Source: Limiplasma sp036652695
Lineage (GTDB): Bacteria > Bacillota > Clostridia > Christensenellales > Aristaeellaceae
Direction: 5' to 3'
Assembly (NCBI GenBank): GCA_036652695.1
Contig: JAVVVJ010000007.1
Location: forward strand, 1-64,000
DNA: 64,000 nt
In this document: positions 1-7,794 of the stretch, in pieces
Position numbering within the stretch: the stretch's first letter is position 1
How the letters are laid out: each line of letters starts with the position of its first letter
The notes under the pieces: model-generated
Seen by the model: the letters and a program-made list of their open reading frames with translations, nothing else
Database searches by the model: none
What the model was told of the DNA's origin: nothing
Program-made: the position numbers and the translations under genes

Positions 1-756
1 AATTTTTACGCTGTTCTTTTCGTTCGACCCTTTCAGCTGGCAAATCACGCGTACCAGCTCATATGCCATGTATAGCCCCGCTACGGATGGCACAAAGGAG
101 ATCGACCCGGGTGCGGGGCGACCCGTTTCCTTTGCTTCAGCCTCCCTTTGCGCGCGCGGCACAAGCGCCGGTTCAGTGGAATACACGCAGCGAAGCGCCG
201 AAACGCCGCGCTTGCGCAGCTCCTGCCGCATAACGCGGCAGAGCGGGCAGCCGCTGGTTTCATAGAGATCGCCTACGCGGATGCGCGTGGGATCCAGCCG
301 GTTGCCCATGCCCATGCAAGATACCAGCGGAATGCCGCGCTTGGCGCATAGCTCCGCCAAATGGAGCTTTGCGGCTACGGTATCAATTGCGTCAGCCACG
401 GCAGTGCAATCCTCCGGGATGGGCACGGGCGCGTCGGGCAGGTAGAAGGCGTTGATGGCGCGGATGTCCGCATCGGGCGCGATATCGCGTAGGCGTTCCA
501 GCATTACCTCGGTCTTGAGCCGCCCCACGGTGCTTTGCAGCGCGGGCAACTGGCGGTTTACATTGGAGGCGGCCACGGTGTCGCTATCCACAAGGGTGAG
601 CCTGCCCACGCCCACGCGCGCAAGCGCCTCGGCGGCAAAGCTACCCACGCCGCCTAGTCCAAAGAGCATCACATGGGCGTGCCGCAGCGCCTCCAGCTGG
701 CAATCGTCCAGCAGCAGCGCGGTGCGTTTTAACCGTTCCTCGCGGGTTATGGGCAT
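1..756 (-). CDS. tcdA: TcdA-like tRNA threonylcarbamoyladenosine dehydratase (C-terminus cut by window edge)
   Basis: E1-like/ThiF-family adenylyltransferase. In the TcdA branch it uses ATP to cyclise t6A37 of tRNA to ct6A. The 252 visible codons show the nucleotide-binding loop GLGGVGSFAAEAL near residues 33-45, the DSDTVAASNVNRQ stretch that binds ATP and carries the arginine finger, and the DAIDT motif near residue 125. A CPLC pair near residue 175 may bind metal or be a remnant of the E1-family zinc site. The start is an ATG with GGAGGT about 6 nt upstream. It lies 27 bp downstream of the binding-protein gene and probably shares its transcript. HesA/MoeB-type paralogues are alternatives, but the short length and lack of a rhodanese or ThiS neighbour favour TcdA. 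The C-terminus lies outside the window. Confidence 0.85.
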   Translation of the reverse strand, partial: MPITREERLKRTALLLDDCQLEALRHAHVMLFGLGGVGSFAAEALARVGVGRLTLVDSDTVAASNVNRQLPALQSTVGRLKTEVMLERLRDIAPDADIRAINAFYLPDAPVPIPEDCTAVADAIDTVAAKLHLAELCAKRGIPLVSCMGMGNRLDPTRIRVGDLYETSGCPLCRVMRQELRKRGVSALRCVYSTEPALVPRAQREAEAKETGRPAPGSISFVPSVAGLYMAYELVRVICQLKGSNEKNSVKI

Positions 757-783
757 AGGCGTACCTCCATCATGTTGTTTTTT

Positions 784-2574
784 CTATTGCACGCTCGCGT
801 TGAGGATGGCCGCGCTCCAACCGCCCTGCCCCCCGGCGTGATAGCCCGTCAGGCGCGGGCCGCAAAAATCGTAATATACGTTGGAATAGAGGGGAATCAT
901 GGGCAAAACCTCGGAAAAGCGGTGCTGGAACGCAAGCCAGCGCTCCAGATAGGCGGCTTGATCACCGGCGGGCGCGGCGCGCAGCTCCTGCGCAAGGCGC
1001 GCAAGCTCCGTATCAAGCAGGCCGGTTGCGTTGCGCACGCCTTGAACGGCGCTGTCTGTTTCAAAGACCTCGCAAGGATCAAAATCGCCTGCAAAATTCG
1101 TGCCGAGCAAGAAGAGGTTGCAGGTGCGCGCGGTTTGGCGATAGTACTGTGCAAGCGCCTGAGAAAAGGACATTTCGGTAATCACAAGCCCGGCGCCCAG
1201 CGTCTGCGCGGCGGCTGTGAGCTGCTTTTCCACATTCGCGGTCGCGCTGCTTTCGGCGATTTTGGCCCAGCGCAGGCTTAGGGGAATCATGCGCCCGTCT
1301 TGCATCTTGTAGCGCATCTCGTCCACTCCCTCTGAAAAGGGTTGGGCGTCGCGGTTGTAAATCCAGCCGTCTGTGATCAGCAGCGCCTTTGCGCCCATGG
1401 GGTCGCAGCCGTAGAGGTTCAGCGCGGACAACTGCTCGCCCGCCTGCGCGGGCATCCATTGCCCCAAGCCGTAATAGCCGTACACGGGTTGGGCAAAGCC
1501 GTTGAGCGCCGAGGCACAAAGCTCGTCCGTATCAAGGCAAAGAGCAAGCGCCTTGCGCACGCTGAGCTGTGCGGTGGTGGGGTCTTCGCAGGCGCAGGCT
1601 AGAAACACAAGCCCGGGGCGCAGATAGCTTGTGGAGCGCAGCCCGCCCGTAGCCTCCAACGCCAGTCCCTGCGTGATGGCAGCTCCGTCTGCCACGCGGG
1701 TGGCTAGGTCGATTTCGTTGGATTGCAGAAGCGCCGGGATCTCCGCGTTTTTGACGGAACGGAAGGTGAGGCGGTCGATCTGCGCAACGCGCCCCTCACA
1801 ATCTCCCTGATAGTAAGGATTCTTTTGCAGCTCCACCGTGTGCGTGCCCGCGTCGTAGCGCAGGAGCGTGTAAGGGCCGCAGCTTACCGGCACGGTGCGC
1901 AGGTAGCCGCTTTCGCCAAGCAGCGTGCCTGCAAGACCCTCGGCGGTAAACGTGCCGTGGAGGTACGCGCCCGCGCCGTCATCCGTCACTGCTGCTTCAG
2001 GCGCGATGGCGCTGATGGGCGTGGGCTCCACACGCACAAGGCTTAACGCCGCGTAGCAGGGCAGGCGCTCTGCCCGCACCGTGAGCGAGAAGGATAGCTC
2101 GCTGATCAGCCGCACCCCCGCAAAGGGCGTAGAGGAATTCGCGTGGAAGCCTTCGTAGCCTATCAGCTGTGAATAGCCAGCGCTACTGGCGCCCAGCGCG
2201 GCAAGCTCCGGGCATGCCTGCAATAGCACGGTAAAGACATAGTCCCGCGCGGTGATTGCCTCGCCGTTGGACCAGCGCAGCCCCGGCTTGAGCAAAAAGC
2301 GGTAGACCTGATCGCCATTGGGGTTGAGAGCTGTTTCCATCGCGGCAACCACCGTTGCATCCACGGCGCGGCTACCGTCCTGCGCAAGCGCGATGGTCGC
2401 GTAGCCGCTCACCAGCGCGCGCACGTCCATATCTGCGGCGTTGCTGCCCCAAAGGTCGGAATAAAAGCAGCCGCTCATTTCCGTAACCGTTCCCACCGTT
2501 GCGGTGGAGCTTTCCGCGAGCGCGGAGGGGAGCAGCAGGCAGCATACAAGGATGAGGCAAAGTTGCCGTTTCAT
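784..2574 (-). CDS. ABC transporter substrate-binding protein, family 5 (peptide/nickel type), orphan
   Basis: Extracytoplasmic solute-binding protein of the SBP_bac_5 superfamily, 596 residues. It starts with a Sec signal peptide (MKRQLCLILVCC, cleavage after SALA). There is no lipobox with Cys at +1, which is unusual for a Gram-positive binding protein. The family signature appears as LRWSNGEAITARDYVF near residue 100, followed by the typical long two-lobe fold with VSCGPYTLLRYDAG and LQKNPYY motifs. No permease or ATPase gene lies next to it, so the transporter or signalling partner is unknown. It is 72 bp downstream of the repeat-rich secreted protein and on the same strand, so the two are probably co-transcribed. 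The start has AGGAGG about 10 nt upstream. Confidence 0.85.
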   Translation of the reverse strand: MKRQLCLILVCCLLLPSALAESSTATVGTVTEMSGCFYSDLWGSNAADMDVRALVSGYATIALAQDGSRAVDATVVAAMETALNPNGDQVYRFLLKPGLRWSNGEAITARDYVFTVLLQACPELAALGASSAGYSQLIGYEGFHANSSTPFAGVRLISELSFSLTVRAERLPCYAALSLVRVEPTPISAIAPEAAVTDDGAGAYLHGTFTAEGLAGTLLGESGYLRTVPVSCGPYTLLRYDAGTHTVELQKNPYYQGDCEGRVAQIDRLTFRSVKNAEIPALLQSNEIDLATRVADGAAITQGLALEATGGLRSTSYLRPGLVFLACACEDPTTAQLSVRKALALCLDTDELCASALNGFAQPVYGYYGLGQWMPAQAGEQLSALNLYGCDPMGAKALLITDGWIYNRDAQPFSEGVDEMRYKMQDGRMIPLSLRWAKIAESSATANVEKQLTAAAQTLGAGLVITEMSFSQALAQYYRQTARTCNLFLLGTNFAGDFDPCEVFETDSAVQGVRNATGLLDTELARLAQELRAAPAGDQAAYLERWLAFQHRFSEVLPMIPLYSNVYYDFCGPRLTGYHAGGQGGWSAAILNASVQ

Positions 2575-2646
2575 ATTTCATATTCCTCCTTTGTAGACAA
2601 GGCATGGGATTGGGCGGCATAAGAGGCGGGGGAGTTGCTCATGCCG

Positions 2647-5600
2647 CTACTCCGCGCATACGCTCTCGTTGGCGATGCCTAGGCCGCCTACGATGGCTTG
2701 TGGCGGAGCCGCAAGCGTGGGCGTGGTGCGCTTCATATAAAATACATCAATGGTATTTCCCCTGCTGGAAGGGGACAGTGTGAGCGGCAGGCCGCTCGCG
2801 TACTCCAGCCGCATGCCGGGCTTCCCTTTGCCGGGACAGGCGGAAATGATCATGCCCGCGCTGCCAGCGCGCCGCTCGGCGGCGGCGGGTTCAAACTCGC
2901 TATGATAGGCATAGCGGATGGTGTAAGAGGTGTTGACGGGCAACACAGCGATGCTTCCAGGGCGCGTGGTCAGGGCATAGCTGGCGGTGCAATCTGCACC
3001 ATCCGCGCCAATTGCGGCAAAGGAAAGCAAGCTGACCGCATTGGTGCCGATGCTTGTGCGCTCCGCTCCGGTGAAGGTGAGTTGGATGCTGTCGCTGGGC
3101 GCGAAGCCCGCGTTGCCTTCGTCCATCAGCGCGTCCACCGCCCATGAAGCACTCAGCGGGCTGCCATCGTACACCTTGCGCACCGTGCCGCAGAGCACGC
3201 GCACGGGGCGCGCCTGCACGCTCACCATGCCCGGCTGAACCGTTATATGGTAGTTGGCGGTCACATCCGCGCCGTCCGTGGTCAACATGTGTACCGAGGC
3301 GGCGGTTACCGCGTTTTCACCCACCTGCCTGCGGTCGTTGCCAATGAGCGCTACCACGGCGCTGTGGTTGCGCGCAAGCCCAGCGTTGCCATCGTCGCGC
3401 AAGCCGTCTGGCTCGCAAAGCACATGCAGGGGCTTGCCATCGTACATGCGGCTGGCAGAGCCGATCAGCAGGCGCAGCGGTCTTGGCGCGATGCTTACCG
3501 TGCCCGCCGATACCGTAAGCAGGTAGTTTGCGCTCACGTCGCGGCCATCCCCGCTGATGAAGCGCACATTTTGCACCATCGCAGTGCTTTGACCAACGTC
3601 TTGGAGCGTGTTGCCCGTCAGCTCGCCAAGCACGGAATCGCCCGCCAGCATGCCCATGTTCTGCTCGTTCAGCACGGAATCCATCGTCCAGCCGACGCTG
3701 AGCGGCTCGCCATCGTACAGCTTGGCGGCGCTGCCGCAGAGCACGCGCACGGGGCGCGGCGTGATGGTCAGCGTGCCGCCATCCCGCCGCAGGCTGTAGT
3801 TGGCAGTTACGTCCCGCCCATCCTCGGTGATGCGCGCGCCATAGGCGGTTACGTTTTGATAGACGCCCACCGCTGTGCAGCCAGCGCCCTCGGGCGCGCC
3901 GCCCTCCAAAAGATGGCCGGGCAGCAGGCCGGGATTTTGAAACGTCTGCCCGTTCAGCGTCACCGTATCGCTTTGCGCGTGCGCAAAGAGCGTGGGAAAA
4001 CCCTGCGGCTGGCCGGTATAGGAGAGGGTGGCGTCCTTTGGGGTGAGCGCGAGCGGAATCGGCTGGATATGGAGCGCCGCCGTGTAGCCCTCCGGGGCGA
4101 AGGTGTAGTTGCCTGCCGGGTCGCGCGGGTACAGAACGAGCGCGTATTCCCCAGCGTTGCGCAGGGCGGGGACAAGATCCGCGCTGCGGTATTTCTTGCC
4201 GGAAAGGGCATAGGTATAGGTAATGTTGGGAATTTCCTCGCCGCTCTCGCCGTAGGCGTGCGCGTTAGGCAGCAGCCGCTGAGGCTTGCCCGTGTAGAGC
4301 GCGTACAGGGGATCGACGCTCACAGTGCCCTTGGCCGGTGTAATGGTGAAGGCGCCAGCAATGAATGCGATGGCATAATTGGCGCTAACCTCACGCCCGT
4401 CGTGCAGCACCTGAACGCTCGCCGCGCCGACAAGCCATGTGCCCGCGTTCATGCGTTCGTTTTGCGGGCGTTGTTTGCCGCCGTCATCATAGCGGTTGGG
4501 CGTGATGGGGGAGAGCACATCCCCCGGCGCAAGCTCCCCGCTGAGCTTTGGCGCGTCAATCGCAAGGGTTTGGTATGCGCCGTTGTAGGCAACCACGGCA
4601 GAGGGCAGGTGGAGCGTGAGTGGGCGCGGAGCGATGACGACCCGCGCGGGCAGGGTACACAGCAGCGTGCCCTGCAAAGACACGCGCACGGAGAGCTGCG
4701 CGTCCACCACGTCGATGAAGCCTTGCTCCAGTGGAAACCATCGCTCACCCTCCATGCTCCATTCTGCCGAAAGGGTTGCTGGAAGCGGATCGCCGCTTAG
4801 GGCGAGGAAATGCACCGCGCCATCATAGGTGGCGCGAATGTCCCGCACGCGCCAAGAGCGCATGTCCAGCCACCGCCCGGTGAACGTGATGTCATGCTGC
4901 GGCATAAACAGCGCGCTGCCGTCCAAAACCACGTCCGGCGTTTGCCAGCCGAGGAAGAAAAAGCCCTCCGCCGCTGGCGGCGCGAGCGGTGTGACCGTAT
5001 CCCCGTAGCAATAGCCGGTCGGGTCTACGGGCGGGGCTTCACTGGGCGCTACGCCTTGGTAGGCATAGCGCACGCGATAACGGTCATGCACATAGGTGCC
5101 TACCAACGTAACATCGCACGCGGGCATCGTGAAATAGCCGCCTTCCAAAACGAGTGGGGCGGCGCTTTGGGCTACCCAGCCGGAGAAGCTGTATCCCGCG
5201 ACGGCCTCGGGCAGGTTGGCAATGCGAATGGGGGTATCTGTGGCGGCGAAAAGCCCCTTGGGCGCTTTTGCGCCCTTTGGCAGCTCGCCATCCAGCCGAT
5301 AGCGCACCTGATAGCTTTCGGCGGTGAAGGAGCCTTCCAGCATCACGGTATCGTCCGGCATGAGAAAGGCGTTTTGGACGGGCTTCAGCTTTGCGGGCCA
5401 CACGGCTTGCCAGCCGGAAAAGGCATATCCTGCCACCAGCGGCGGATCAGCCGTTGCAACCTTCGCGCCATAGCGCCATACCTGCTCCGCAGGCGCGGCG
5501 GGCGCGGCGGCAGGAACCGTGCCCGTATAGGCATAGATCACGCGGTGCTCGTTGGCCTTGTAATACATCAAAAAAAGCGTAGAGCCATCGGCACGCACGG

Positions 5601-5880
5601 TAGCGGTCTGCGGGGAACAACGCTCGGGCGCATAGCCGACAAAGTCCGTGCGGAAAAAGGGCGGGGCGCTCAACGCGGCGCCAACCGCCGCCGTGATCTT
5701 CTCCTGCTTGTTTGGCTTGGCAGCATAGCTGCCGTCCCCGCACATCAAAAAATGCTGAATAACAACCGTTGCACGTTCCTCCGCGCAGGCGGCAGAGCTT
5801 GCCATAAGGAAGGCCGCGAGCAGCGCAAAAGCGAACGCAAGCAGCATTTGACGGCGCGGGTATGGGGTTTTTCCGCTCAT
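2647..5880 (-). CDS. Large secreted repeat protein (InlB-type and MBG/YDG-like repeats)
   Basis: Secreted or surface protein of 1077 residues. The chosen ATG (MSGKTPYPRRQ) has AAAGGAGG upstream; the frame is open 34 codons further but without a ribosome site. Residues 1-38 are a signal peptide ending near SSAACAEE. Residues about 100-320 hold three InlB/Listeria-Bacteroides-type repeats marked by GYxFxGW and a DVTLxGT or DITFTGRW ending. From about 400 to 1000 follow MBG/YDG-like beta domains with the recurring DGxDVTANY motif and a TITPRPVRVLCG / YDGxPL hinge; three copies have an exact 273-bp period. I see no LPXTG motif, SLH domains or C-terminal membrane anchor, so attachment to the wall is unclear. 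Such proteins are usually adhesins or surface scaffolds. No enzymatic domain is visible. Confidence 0.8.
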   Translation of the reverse strand: MSGKTPYPRRQMLLAFAFALLAAFLMASSAACAEERATVVIQHFLMCGDGSYAAKPNKQEKITAAVGAALSAPPFFRTDFVGYAPERCSPQTATVRADGSTLFLMYYKANEHRVIYAYTGTVPAAAPAAPAEQVWRYGAKVATADPPLVAGYAFSGWQAVWPAKLKPVQNAFLMPDDTVMLEGSFTAESYQVRYRLDGELPKGAKAPKGLFAATDTPIRIANLPEAVAGYSFSGWVAQSAAPLVLEGGYFTMPACDVTLVGTYVHDRYRVRYAYQGVAPSEAPPVDPTGYCYGDTVTPLAPPAAEGFFFLGWQTPDVVLDGSALFMPQHDITFTGRWLDMRSWRVRDIRATYDGAVHFLALSGDPLPATLSAEWSMEGERWFPLEQGFIDVVDAQLSVRVSLQGTLLCTLPARVVIAPRPLTLHLPSAVVAYNGAYQTLAIDAPKLSGELAPGDVLSPITPNRYDDGGKQRPQNERMNAGTWLVGAASVQVLHDGREVSANYAIAFIAGAFTITPAKGTVSVDPLYALYTGKPQRLLPNAHAYGESGEEIPNITYTYALSGKKYRSADLVPALRNAGEYALVLYPRDPAGNYTFAPEGYTAALHIQPIPLALTPKDATLSYTGQPQGFPTLFAHAQSDTVTLNGQTFQNPGLLPGHLLEGGAPEGAGCTAVGVYQNVTAYGARITEDGRDVTANYSLRRDGGTLTITPRPVRVLCGSAAKLYDGEPLSVGWTMDSVLNEQNMGMLAGDSVLGELTGNTLQDVGQSTAMVQNVRFISGDGRDVSANYLLTVSAGTVSIAPRPLRLLIGSASRMYDGKPLHVLCEPDGLRDDGNAGLARNHSAVVALIGNDRRQVGENAVTAASVHMLTTDGADVTANYHITVQPGMVSVQARPVRVLCGTVRKVYDGSPLSASWAVDALMDEGNAGFAPSDSIQLTFTGAERTSIGTNAVSLLSFAAIGADGADCTASYALTTRPGSIAVLPVNTSYTIRYAYHSEFEPAAAERRAGSAGMIISACPGKGKPGMRLEYASGLPLTLSPSSRGNTIDVFYMKRTTPTLAAPPQAIVGGLGIANESVCAE
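3164..3982 (-). repeat. Three in-frame 273-bp repeats within the secreted repeat protein
   Basis: The marker ccatcgtac recurs at 3164, 3437 and 3710, an exact 273-bp (91-residue) period. Around each copy the nucleotide sequence is also similar: gccgcagagcacgcgcacgg is identical in the first and third copies. More diverged copies continue upstream near 4013 and 4286. Confidence 0.8.
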
Positions 5881-5996
5881 TGCGAAGCCTCCTTTGTGGC
5901 GCTGTGGCGATTGGGAATGTCGGTTTTTCTTCTTTGCTATGCGGTGCTGATCGCAGGGGGGACGCCCTGCACAGAGACGCATAAGCCGCTACGCTC

Positions 5997-6025
5997 AGTA
6001 TACCATTCTTTTTAGGAAGCATCAA
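5997..6025 (-). promoter_or_regulatory. Sigma-A promoter of the secreted repeat protein operon
   Basis: On the minus strand TTGATG (6025-6020), a 17-nt spacer and TATACT (6002-5997) form a good vegetative promoter about 110 nt upstream of the start codon. Confidence 0.6.
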
Positions 6026-6114
6026 GCAATTCCGTAGACCCTGCGCAGGGCGCTTGGGAGCGCAAAGGGGTGGATGGAAAACCATTGGCGGGATGGATGA
6101 AAACGACAATCTTC

Positions 6115-6143
6115 TTGCCATTTCGCCTGCTTTCTGCTATGCT
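6115..6143 (+). promoter_or_regulatory. Extended -10 promoter of rluB
   Basis: TTGCCA, 17-nt spacer, TATGCT, with TGC directly before the -10 (extended -10). It lies 36 nt upstream of the rluB start. Confidence 0.6.
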
Positions 6144-6178
6144 AAACGCAAGCGGGCGGATGTCCGCAAGGAGGAGCT

Positions 6179-6883
6179 ATGCGGCTGCAAAAGTATTTGG
6201 CATCCTGCGGGGTAGCCTCGCGCCGGGCGGCGGAGGAGCTGATTGCGCAGGGGCATGTGAGCGTGGACGGTGAGGTCATTACCGAAATGGGCACGCAGGT
6301 GGAGCCGGGTCAGAACGTATGTGTGGATGGCAAGGCTGTGGAGCTGGAGGTGGAGAAGCACTATGTGCTCTATCATAAGCCCGCGGGCGAAGTGACCACC
6401 GCCAGCGACCCGGAGGGGCGCACCACCGTGTTGGATAAATTTCGAGATTATCCGGTGCGTCTATACCCCGTAGGGCGTTTGGATTACGATAGCGAAGGGC
6501 TGCTGCTGCTCACCAACGATGGCGATTTGACCGAGCACATGCTTCACCCTTCGCGCGAGGTGGAGAAGGTATATCTGGCGCGTGTGAGCAATCAGGTAAC
6601 GCCGGAGCAAGCGCGCCGCTTGGAAAACGGCGTGATGGTGGACGGGCGCAGAACTTCGCGTGCGAAGGCGAAGCTTTTGCGCGTCATGCCGCTTTATACC
6701 GACCTGCTCATCACCATTCATGAGGGGCGCAACCGGCAGGTGCGCAAAATGGTGGAAGCGGTGGGGCATCAGGTGGTGCTGCTGAGGCGCGTACGCTTTG
6801 GCCCCCTAAAGCTGGGGGAGCTTCCGCGCGGCATGTGGCGCACGCTGACCGATGAGGAATTGCGGCAGCTGCGCGAACTATGA
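6179..6883 (+). CDS. rluB: Pseudouridine synthase, RsuA/RluB family
   Basis: Isomerises a uridine of 23S (RluB type) or 16S (RsuA type) rRNA to pseudouridine. The 234-residue protein has an N-terminal S4 RNA-binding domain (MRLQKYLASCGVASRRAAEE, residues 1-48). The catalytic domain carries PVGRLDYDSEGLLLLTNDG, in which the Asp of GRLDYDS is the family's catalytic residue, and the late motif IHEGRNRQVRKM. The ATG has AAGGAGG about 6 nt upstream. The stop is 16 nt before the next start, so it heads the operon with the membrane protein and Hsp70-like gene. RluB is the usual name in Clostridia, but the exact target nucleotide is inferred. Confidence 0.9.
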   Translation: MRLQKYLASCGVASRRAAEELIAQGHVSVDGEVITEMGTQVEPGQNVCVDGKAVELEVEKHYVLYHKPAGEVTTASDPEGRTTVLDKFRDYPVRLYPVGRLDYDSEGLLLLTNDGDLTEHMLHPSREVEKVYLARVSNQVTPEQARRLENGVMVDGRRTSRAKAKLLRVMPLYTDLLITIHEGRNRQVRKMVEAVGHQVVLLRRVRFGPLKLGELPRGMWRTLTDEELRQLREL

Positions 6884-6899
6884 CATTGAGGATAGGGCA

Positions 6900-7745
6900 A
6901 TGAGTACAATACAATGCTGGGAGGCGCAGCGCGAAACGCTCCGCGCTTCCCTAAACGAACAGACCGACCTGCCCACTGTGGCAAGCGCCGTGCGCCACGC
7001 GCTGCTCCAAACCGAGCAAAATGCGCTTGCGCAGCTGGGGGACGATGTGCTCCGCCAACAGGCAGGCGTATTGTTTGCTAGTCTTAGAGCCGCAGTGGGG
7101 CTGATGGAAACGCCGGTGGTCAGCACCGTTTGGGAGGCGTGCGCTACGAAACCTGCCAAGCGTTCCAAGGGGCGCGTTGCGCTGCTTGGCATAACGGCGG
7201 TTCTTCAAGCGCTGCTTGGGCTATACTGTTATTTCCGCGGCATGGAGCTTGGCTGGATTGCCGCGCTTGCCGTGCTGGCGCTTGGGGGCGCGGCGCTGCT
7301 TTTTGAACATAGGAAAAAACCCGCGCAGGAAAACCGTGATGAACTGCGCGTAACTTTGAAGCCGGATGCGGATCAGCTGCTGGACATGCTGGATGCGCAG
7401 ATGCGCGCGGTGGATCGCTATCTAGGCGATTTTGCGTATTTGAATGAGCAGCTTCGCGGCAGCGCCGAGTGCTTCGATACCGCGATGCTCTCCCGCGCGG
7501 CGGAGCTTGCGGAGGCGCTTTACGAGTGTGACGAGGAGGAGCGCGCCCCGGCGGAGGAATCCCTGTTAAGGCTCATGGAGGGCATGGGGCTTAAAGCACT
7601 CAACTATAGCGAGGAAAGCAGGGGGCTTTTTACCGCGTTGCCCAGCAAAACAGAAACGCGCACGCTGTCGCCCGCCATCATCTCCGTGCGGGACGCGCGG
7701 CTGTTGAGGCGCGGCACGGCGGCGGTTAAAATGGACGTGGCCTAA
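6900..7745 (+). CDS. Membrane protein of unknown function paired with Hsp70-like gene
   Basis: Protein of 281 residues that I do not recognise. An N-terminal helical part of about 90 residues is followed by two closely spaced membrane segments (VALLGITAVLQALLGLYCYF and LGWIAALAVLALGGAALLF, about residues 98-138). A C-terminal cytoplasmic helical domain of about 140 residues is rich in Glu and Ala. The hairpin topology puts both ends in the cytoplasm. The chosen start (MSTIQCWEA) has GAGGATAGGG before it; an upstream in-frame codon would overlap rluB. It precedes the Hsp70-like gene by 49 bp on the same strand, and both carry membrane hairpins, suggesting that they work together. No catalytic motif is visible. 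Confidence 0.7.
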   Translation: MSTIQCWEAQRETLRASLNEQTDLPTVASAVRHALLQTEQNALAQLGDDVLRQQAGVLFASLRAAVGLMETPVVSTVWEACATKPAKRSKGRVALLGITAVLQALLGLYCYFRGMELGWIAALAVLALGGAALLFEHRKKPAQENRDELRVTLKPDADQLLDMLDAQMRAVDRYLGDFAYLNEQLRGSAECFDTAMLSRAAELAEALYECDEEERAPAEESLLRLMEGMGLKALNYSEESRGLFTALPSKTETRTLSPAIISVRDARLLRRGTAAVKMDVA

Positions 7746-7794
7746 CCCGCTGTGCCCAAGGCGCGTCCGCCGTTTGTTAAAGAAAGGATAGGCC

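Noticed and set aside
3247..4800. Long open frame of about 517 codons on the plus strand opposite the secreted repeat protein
   Set aside because: It mirrors the codon bias of the minus-strand gene, has no ribosome site, and its translation is rich in His, Arg and Ala without any known domain.
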